Assembly (NCBI GenBank): GCA_022478985.1
Contig: JAKSZP010012158.1
Span: 36,477 to 100,476 of the forward strand
Length of the DNA: 64,000 nucleotides
Reading direction: 5' to 3'
Source of the DNA: Massospora cicadina
Lineage: Eukaryota; Entomophthoromycota; Entomophthoromycetes; Entomophthorales; Entomophthoraceae
This document shows, piece after piece, positions 57,775-64,000 of the stretch. The notes beneath the pieces were generated by a model. That model was not told the origin of the DNA. It was given only the letters and a program-made list of their open reading frames with translations, and ran no database searches. Position 1 is the stretch's first letter. Each line of letters opens with the position of its first letter. Position numbers and translations under genes: made by a program.

Positions 57775-59204
57775 TGTCATGGAAACGGCAGAAGAAGTTT
57801 ATACTATCCTGCCAGTCAGGATGTGTAAGTAATAAAAAAGCAAGCCAGAATGCCAGAGGCATTGCCTCCCAAACAACATTGTATGGAGCCGGGCATTGGG
57901 AAATGATGAATCTTTGATGCAAGAGAATAGTGAAGAGCACCTGCGGGCGAACCAAATCGAGGCCTCAGACCCTGGAGGTCTCACTGCAGGAAGTGGTACC
58001 ACATTTATGGTTTTGATAAGGTCACTGGTAGTCAGGGTTAAATCAACTGAGGAGACAAGGGGGCAGATCCTTGCCTGAAGATGGCAGATGTACGGCCACA
58101 AGATCCCAGTATATTGTTGGCAAAAGTTCATAATCACAGGGTTAAATTGCCAGAAGTATCTAGCTCGATGAATCCAGTTTATGATGGTGGGGACCATAGT
58201 GACCATTAGTACTGGTAGAGCCCATCCGGTATATGGGCTGATGGGCCACCAGAGAAAAGCCATCAGGAATGCGGCCAGAAGGATATTAATAAAATCAAAA
58301 TTTGATAGTTTTGAGTCAAAATTTTATTGTAAAGGAAAGTAAGAAAATTGACCAACAACATTTTCAGTGCTTTGCAACTGATTAAATAGTGGTTGATTGA
58401 TGCTGGGACAATCTGGGATCAAGACCCTCAATTTCAACCTAACTGGCGAATTATTTTGGAATGGGGGCAGATAAGTTCACTGGTAACCAACATTTGAAGG
58501 ATTTGGTGGCAGACTGAGTTGCTGTTGGTTCGACCTCAAACGCCCTAACCATGGCTCAACTACATTTACAACGGTTGGCACAATGGTGTTTAGCCCAATG
58601 AGCAGCGGGAATCCCCCAAGGCCACCCCACATAGGGGTGGTCCCAATTGGTTGGGAACGGGTTCAGTATGCCCAACCCTCCATGCCCATTCGCTGGGCCA
58701 TTTTTTTCAGACAAAAGCGTTGCATTGGCCGCAACGCCCAATTTGCCAGCAGGGAGCTTCTAACCCTTGTCGATGGTGTCTGATGCTACTACCTGCACAT
58801 TGGGGATGATCCTCAATGATTTTGGGAGGGGGTTAATTTTTGTGATCATAGTGTTAGCCAAATCGAAACCTTTTGGTGATTCCAGCTGATAAATTAGTCT
58901 TTGTCCCTTTTTTAACTATATGGGAACCAATATTTGGGAATGTTCCCACTCAATTTCTGATTGAAATACTTCATTTTGGTGATCTCAGTGCAAATTTCTC
59001 TGATCAAATGTACTAGTTCTGCTGAGGTGAAGGTGGGCATGGGGGAGGAATTTGAAGAGGAAGGGCTGTTACCCGACGCTTGTCTACCACTGGGCGAGGT
59101 CGCACTTGGTGATGAGGGGTACTGTCACCCTCTTTGGTACCTTCTTACTCAGAAATGGGAAAAGGGCCCAATCTACATACAGGGGACATTCACTGGGACT
59201 TACA
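57775..59204 (-). repeat. 5' LTR of A1
   Basis: Plus-strand ends TGTCATGGAAACGG and GGGACTTACA. The minus-strand frame 58263-57799 begins MAFLWWPISPYTGWALPVLM and includes further hydrophobic stretches; the frame 57955-57695 leaves the LTR into the internal region. A candidate transcript start lies near 58357, where the LTR is complementary to the PBS. Confidence 0.93.
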
Positions 59205-59684
59205 TGGAGTTGGTCAGTATTGTTGTCCGTGGTTTTTATTAACACCATGTCTTACTCTTGTGCCTCAATCATGTCTGAGCCCTGCTTTATCATAATAACC
59301 TTGATTATGTCCACTCAGCCCATTAAATCTTCTCATTGCTTCTGCGATATGGAATCTAAAGCCATAACTTTAAGTCCCAATAACTCAGTCCATATTCCCT
59401 TAACCTCGGCTTAGTTGTGAGTCTTCATGTCACTGACTAACAGGCGCAGTTTCACGACTTCTTCCTCAACATCTTTATTTTTTTGATGAGATATTGTATA
59501 GACTCAAACATCTTTACAGCTAATTTTATTCTCATGTATTCTAGGTCCACAACTTCAGGAGTTCTGCATGTTTCAACTTCAACTTTGCCACTCCTTTTTC
59601 ACTTGCTGGTGCTCTTCTTATTTCTTTTAACTCAATAACATATGGATACCATTGGCCCAGAACCTCCCTGTAGTGAGCACCAGT
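59205..59684 (-). pseudogene. leader and gag N-terminus of D
   Basis: The minus strand from 59684: AC, then the PBS TGGTGCTCACTACAGGG (59666-59682), a leader, and near 59540-59440 a coiled-coil-like stretch VDLEYMRIKLAVKMFESIQY then LIKKIKMLRKK. The frame is broken by stops. The rest of gag lies on the other side of A1, below 51869. Confidence 0.6.
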
Positions 59685-60268
59685 TGTTGCAAAGTGGTCA
59701 CTTCACATGTTCTCGAGGGTTTATTTCTTATTTGAATACAATCTCCCTGTATGACAACAGGGAACACGAATCTGAGCCTATAATGGTTCAGTTAACACTT
59801 GACCATTATACACTACAATATCTAGGCACTTCCTTCCTAAGAATAACTAAAACTCAACTGCTAATAAAAGCTAGTATACCAAGAACAAGATATTTTATTA
59901 GGGAAATAACATACATATATAGTATTATCTCACCCTAGTGCCCTACTATTAGAATCATAGGCATTCACTGCTGGGGAATAGCTTTGCATTCATTGTCTGC
60001 TGCTTTGACATGACTTTGTTTGTAACTCCTTTTCACTTGATTCCCTAGTCTATATGATCCTAACCTCGAGCAGATAAACTAATAAGGATCAACTCTGACA
60101 GCTAAGGAAGTCTTAATCATCAAATTAATTGTATATATTAACTTGAAGCTCCCTTTCTAAGAAGCCTAAGACCATCAATGCTACTAATTATATCATAGAT
60201 CAACCCTGACTAACTCATTACTATCCAAAATAAATTGGAAAAAGAATAATCTGGTTAAATGACCAGCA
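59685..60268 (-). repeat. 5' LTR of D
   Basis: Plus-strand ends TGTTGCAAAGTGG and GACCAGCA. Aligns with 49456-50028. The small plus-strand frame at 59642-59938 is not conserved in the other copy. Confidence 0.82.
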
Positions 60269-60273
60269 ACCAT

Positions 60274-61100
60274 AATCTACACAAGGGCGTAGAGTACCAT
60301 CTACTTTTCCACAAAGATGAGTGGTGGGCATGCCTTAGAAATACTCTTTAAGATGGATCTTTTAGAAAGTTAATATGTAATTCAAATGTCTACTTTTTTT
60401 CTCTTCCCAAAAAGTCAAAGGGTGATTGGGGTGGAGATGCAAAATAAATTACCTAGAAGTTTGAAGTCATAGTTAAACTAAGAGTGCTTATGTAAGACTT
60501 TCACAGAAGTCGCACCAAAGGACTACTTTCACTCCTCCAAACATATAGGTAAAAGGATCTCTAAGTGGGCTTCAGAAAAGTATAAGTCCTAGTTTATGTA
60601 CACTTGGCCACTGTGACAAATCACTTTTGGTATTTAATAATGACATAAGAAATGTTGGTACTATACCACTTTCCTAAGCTAAAAAAGCAAAGTGATGTCC
60701 TTTAAATTGATATGATATAAAATTTATGCCACCACATTATGTACTAGATAATTTGGTACAGAAAGCTTTTACTGCCAAGAAGTGGAAAAAAGGTGGTACT
60801 TACCAACCTGGTAATCAAAAATACCCTGAACTTTAAATTTAAGAATAGCCTGGGAGGCACCTGCTCTAACCATACCACAGTTAAGTAATGTAATTCAAAT
60901 TAGTCATCTATGTCTTGATCAACAAAGTTCTCTGAGGCACCTGTATCTACCATAATAGTTGTTCTAACTTTCCCCAGAGGGGCGGAAAGAATGTCAGAAA
61001 GAGAAAAATACCAGAATACTCTTTATATCATAAAGTACAACCAAATTGCTAGGAGTATCCATATCAGGTATAGTAATCCACCATGATAATTATTATTGTC
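60274..61100 (-). pseudogene. RT start and protease of element E
   Basis: Directly after the ACCAT duplication the sequence resumes B-type RT: plus strand AATCTACACAAGGGCGTAGA matches B1 at 21221 (TAGTCCACACACAGGCGTAA). Further up, the minus strand reads LGKVRTTIMVDTGASENFVD (about 60976-60915), a protease with intact D-T-G. So E and B1 are relatives, and the E protease is better kept than that of B1 or B2. Gag above 61100 is unreadable. Confidence 0.75.
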
Positions 61101-61381
61101 ATAAAATGGAGAGGAATAGTTTCTTACTCTAACAAAAGAAGATTAACCTACAACGGTTTCTGAAGGGCATACTTGCCAACTTATTTCAATATCAATTTTT
61201 GCCTTCTGAGTGCGTTAAATCATATAACTTTTCAGTCTAGGGCTCTCAGGAGTGATCTGATTGATCTTGATTGACCCAGAGCTAGGCCCACAAGTGTTTA
61301 AGAACGACCTAATTTTATTAAAATACTACCACCTAAAATGGGTCTTAGATTCAGAGGTAGGATACCCAATCTGATCTCTGG
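61100..61381. other. unreadable sequence upstream of E protease
   Basis: Expected to hold gag of E, but no motif is recognisable. Confidence 0.4.
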
Positions 61382-61537
61382 CCATCCTGGAATTCCTTTC
61401 TGAAGGATGATCTGGACCCCTCAGTGGAAGATAGTCTCATCAAAATGGTAATGGACATCACTGTCCATTACCATTTTGATGAGACTATCTTCCACTGAGG
61501 GGTCCAGATCATCCTTCAGAAAGGAATTCCAGGATGG
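61382..61537. repeat. perfect inverted repeat, 76-bp arms, 4-base loop
   Basis: Left arm 61382-61457 (starts CCATCCTGGAATTCC), loop TCAC 61458-61461, right arm 61462-61537 (ends GGAATTCCAGGATGG). By eye, all 76 positions pair. It would form a long hairpin in RNA or a cruciform in DNA. No flanking target duplication and no similarity to other repeats here. Confidence 0.95.
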
Positions 61538-61714
61538 TAAGATATCAGATGATTTTTTAAATTACCGCTTGGGATAAGCTCCTTCTAGCCCTCTGATTTC
61601 AATGAGAATGACGGAGAGTCATCACAGGTCACCTTAAATCCAGAAAACAATGCTGTTTTTTGGGCTGTAGATTATATGGGTCCCCGCAGGTGAAACATAA
61701 TCAATCAAATTAAT

Positions 61715-63640
61715 TTATTTGAAATAAGCCAACCAGGGGACAGACATTACCAAAACAGAAACGCCAAATAAGCGAACTGAAAACACAGACTAACTGCCCT
61801 AAACAAGCAGAGAAACATACAAAAAAATGATAAAGCAACCTACCAGGTGGAACAGTGGTGAGCCGCTTATCCCACCATGGCGGAAGGGGAAGGGGATTGG
61901 GGGGCTCACCCTCAGTATCAGGAGTCCTCCTCATAGGAAAGAGTGTGGGCTATGGCGGAGAGCAATGGTGTGGGGTGATTAACGACATGTGGGTTAAGAT
62001 CTCTGATGATTGGTTGGTCAATTGTATATAATTGCAGCAAAAATTGCACCTAAGTACTTATATAAGCATTGTTCCACATGTAGGCGGATTTAAGGAAGCT
62101 GGGATAACAAAGTGTCAGTAGTGAGGGTGGCTTTTGACTTGTATTTCAAAGCTTCAGCCACTTTCTGGATGGCAGCTGTTGTTTTTTGTGGAGGTTGAGG
62201 ATGCCACGTTTGCCCTGTTAGGACTGGGTCAGGGCAATAATGGAAGTAGGGATAACCTTGGCTAGTATTAACACTGACTCTACAGCAAACTCGCGGATGT
62301 CAGCATTATCTGGGTGCTCAGCTGCTGCTTCAGCGAGCTGTGGATTGGGCAGATTAAATTGGCGTCCGGCTAGGGTTGAAAAACGCCAAGGGAACTGAAT
62401 GGGGTGCTGTACTTGGATAAATTCTTTGATGTGGACATCAGATTCTTCAATAGCATTTCCCACTTCATCAGTTTCATCAAATGCAGTCCATGGGTTCAAA
62501 TCATATTTTAAATCAGGGTTGGTGAATTTATTGACTGTGCTGTCAATTGAGGAATAGCGTGGGACCAAACCATTATCAAATCTGTCTCCTGATTGGTTGA
62601 AGCATATGTGGCACTGGACTGAGGAGGGGCTTGATTGGCATTTTCAGGTGCTGCATCAGCTGCAGATTTTGGGGGAGGGAGGGAAGAATGGTACCTCATA
62701 CCAGAAAGGCAGTGGGGTGTGTGGCGTATTGGGGGCCAGATGGAGGCAACATAGGTCCATCAGATGCAGTAAGATAGGGGCATTTATGCTTAAAGTGATC
62801 CAAATCAAAGCAGGATGGACAGATAGTCCATCCGCCCTCAACATGGGCCCAGAACGGGTGGTCAGGGGCCAAAGGAATGATGGCTCAAGGGGGAATTGAC
62901 TAAGCAATATTGTTGAAATTTGGACTAACTGTGGAGAATGCTTGAGGCCCAGTGAGTTGAGTGGCCCTATTGGGGACCACAAACTGAAGGATGGGGTTTG
63001 AGCTGTACGTGGCCAAGCCTTCCATCATCTCCTGATGGAGCACCGTGGGGGGAAGGTGAGTGGGCAACCCTGAAAACTGATTTACCATAGTGGTGTCAAT
63101 GGGGAGCTGGGTATGCGTTGTAGGAATAGGGATGCTCTGGAAAACCAGGGTTTACAGTGGCCGCAGTGACGGCGTCAGCTTTGCATGTGAAGCCAAGATT
63201 GAACTACCCTTTATAAGGGCAGAAATCAATAAATCCTGCTGGCACCTCACTGTCTGGGCCATGTCAATAAAGGCTTTCTCTGCATATGGGAACAACTTCC
63301 CATATTTGACCTGAAAGCTGAAATGCAGCTGGGAGAGGGGAGAATGAGTGGGCTGAAAGGCATGGCCTGAGCACGTGCAAGGTGGATGTCAAGATCCTTG
63401 GGTGGAATGAACTGACCCAAGGATTTGGTGGGACTGGATGAACCAGTCTGAGCGCATTTTCCCATTGAACAGAAAACGCTGGATAAGGTTTCACTGCTGC
63501 CCCACATGAGAGCAGCCAGCAAAGAATTTGAGGTCATCAGGGATCGAGTGGGGAGGTAGGTGGTAGGTGTAGGTTCAGATATCGTTTACTTTTTTTATTA
63601 ACATCGTTCAAAAGCTACTCCAAGCGGAAAGAAAAGTATT
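61715..63640 (-). mobile_element. gag-only LINE derivative, copy 2
   Basis: Same structure as 40045-41945: ORF1 N-terminal domain, CCHC knuckle, C-terminal module, PPWWDKRLT, and a tail (minus strand TAATGTCTGTCCCCTGG then TTGGCTTATTT). No endonuclease or RT sequence. Flanks contain a diverged direct repeat of about 40 bases (61672-61711, GTCCCCGCAGGTGAAACATAA; 63775-63822, GTCCCTGCAAGTGAAACATAA), which might be an old, long target duplication. If so, the element would extend to about 63774. Confidence 0.7.
61830..63537 (-). pseudogene. ORF1-like gag protein of copy 2
   Basis: Pieces: 63537-63247 (SPTKSLGQFIPPKDLDIHLA), VKYGKLFPYAEKAFID region near 63300-63250, FSGLPTHLPPTVL and EMMEGLATYSSNPILQFVVP (63088-62960), then a complete knuckle CPSCFDLDHFKHKC (about 62826-62785). 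After proline-rich sequence, the frame 62568-62218 has FNLPNPQLAEAAAEHPDNAD then IREFAVESVLILAKVI, aligning with copy 1 NHELDEAVVASPDSLHFHKAVALTIALFKKGI. It ends LPLPPWWDKRLT near 61860. Frameshifts near 63250, 62960, 62700 and 62215. Confidence 0.7.
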
Positions 63641-64000
63641 TTAATTAAATTGATATTATAGATTAACAAATAGGAGATAGCCCCCGTAGCCTCTATGAAT
63701 CCAGAAAAAATGATGAAGGGTGTTATTAGCGCTCCTCTACTATAAAATGTGAAATGCTAGTTCCAATGATGGTATTATAGGGGTCCCTGCAAGTGAAACA
63801 TAACTGGCTAATCAATTAATTACCATCAGTTGGGGTGGGGAAATTCCCAATGAGCTGGCAGTTGCATTGTTAGGTTTGGTTGGTAAAGACCGCCATACCT
63901 GGGTGTTTATAGAATTACTAGTTATACTTTATCATGGAAATGAAATTTTGATGACGTCAGACCAAGGTAGGGCCTGGATCGAACTGCAAAATTCATATAG
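63641..64000. other. no gene seen
   Basis: Contains the upper copy of the 40-base direct repeat and a TGACGTCA palindrome at 63951-63958. Minus-strand GTTCGATCC at about 63977-63985 resembles a Pol III box B, but a box A would lie beyond the window. Confidence 0.4.

Larger units (their letters stand above)
51874..59204 (-). mobile_element. Ty3 chromovirus A1, complete but decayed
   Basis: 7331 bp, perfect 5-bp target duplication TGGAG (51869-51873 and 59205-59209), unusually long LTRs (1434 and 1430 bp, TG...CA). Minus-strand order: 5' LTR, gag, protease, RT, RNase H, integrase, chromodomain, PPT, 3' LTR. Inserted in element D. Several domains retain long frames, making it one of the better preserved elements here, yet frameshifts and an altered RNase H site exclude activity. 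Confidence 0.94.
49456..60268 (-). mobile_element. gag-only LTR retrotransposon D (interrupted by A1)
   Basis: Target duplication ACCAT (49451-49455 and 60269-60273), LTRs about 573 and 584 bp. Minus orientation is shown by the PBS at 59666-59682 next to the upper LTR and by gag. After removing A1 and its duplication the element is about 3.48 kb. Its internal 2.3 kb shows gag with a CCHC knuckle but no protease, RT or integrase motif. This is the layout of non-autonomous TR-GAG elements. It sits in the RT of element E. Confidence 0.85.

Noticed and set aside
51874..59204. Envelope gene because of hydrophobic frames near the LTRs
   Set aside because: The frames are inside the LTRs, present in every LTR copy, and no env-like sequence lies between integrase and the 3' LTR.
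63960..64000. Minus-strand Pol III box B-like sequence (SINE or tRNA head)
   Set aside because: The matching box A would lie beyond the window; one 9-bp match is not enough.

Overview
The window is a graveyard of transposable elements. I see no gene that I would call a functional host gene, no rRNA, no convincing tRNA gene and no CRISPR. Almost everything readable belongs to decayed Ty3/Gypsy LTR retrotransposons, a Tad1-like LINE, LINE-derived gag-only elements, a tRNA-derived SINE and solo LTRs. Chromodomain Ty3 elements, long AT-rich intergenic sequence and nested insertions fit a large, repeat-swollen fungal genome. A rust-type basidiomycete is my best guess, but no host gene is present to prove it.

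Layout. 1-2.63 kb: 5' half of a LINE on the minus strand (ORF1 with CCHC knuckle, then an AP-endonuclease ORF2 cut by the window edge). 2835-8717: complete Ty3 element C1 (5-bp TSD ATGAG, 500-bp LTRs, tRNA-type PBS) with a dUTPase-like domain between protease and RT. 8.7-10.1 kb: remnants of a Copia-type LTR, an inverted C-family LTR and an integrase fragment. 10.3-15.9 kb: C2, an older copy of C1, carrying a 50-bp retroposed tail with a 15-bp TSD. 16-33 kb: a nest. A plus-strand chromovirus (family A) is broken in its integrase by B1 (17627-23548, TSD ACTAC) and in its 3' LTR by B2 (24833-32298, TSD GCCAT); B2 in turn holds a SINE (26331-26615, 13-bp TSD). 33-37.7 kb: AT-rich sequence with almost nothing recognisable. 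37.7-44.4 kb: a decayed Ty3 element, split by a gag-only LINE derivative (about 40.04-41.94 kb) and by a solo LTR (43694-44253, TSD ATTAT). 46.4-61.1 kb: a second nest. A family-B-like element E is split by D (49456-60268, TSD ACCAT), a gag-only LTR element, which is split by chromovirus A1 (51874-59204, TSD TGGAG). 61382-61537: a perfect 76-bp inverted repeat. 61.7-63.6 kb: a second gag-only LINE derivative.

How the parts relate. Families A and B are chromoviruses with integrase-linked chromodomains. Their internal start is not a TGG-type PBS but is roughly complementary to a segment inside their own LTRs, which suggests Tf1-like self-priming. Families C and D use a shared TGG-type PBS. The SINE, the 50-bp insert and both gag-only LINE derivatives share a 3' tail, so they were probably mobilised by one LINE machinery. 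All reading frames are broken; I infer that none of these elements is autonomous now.
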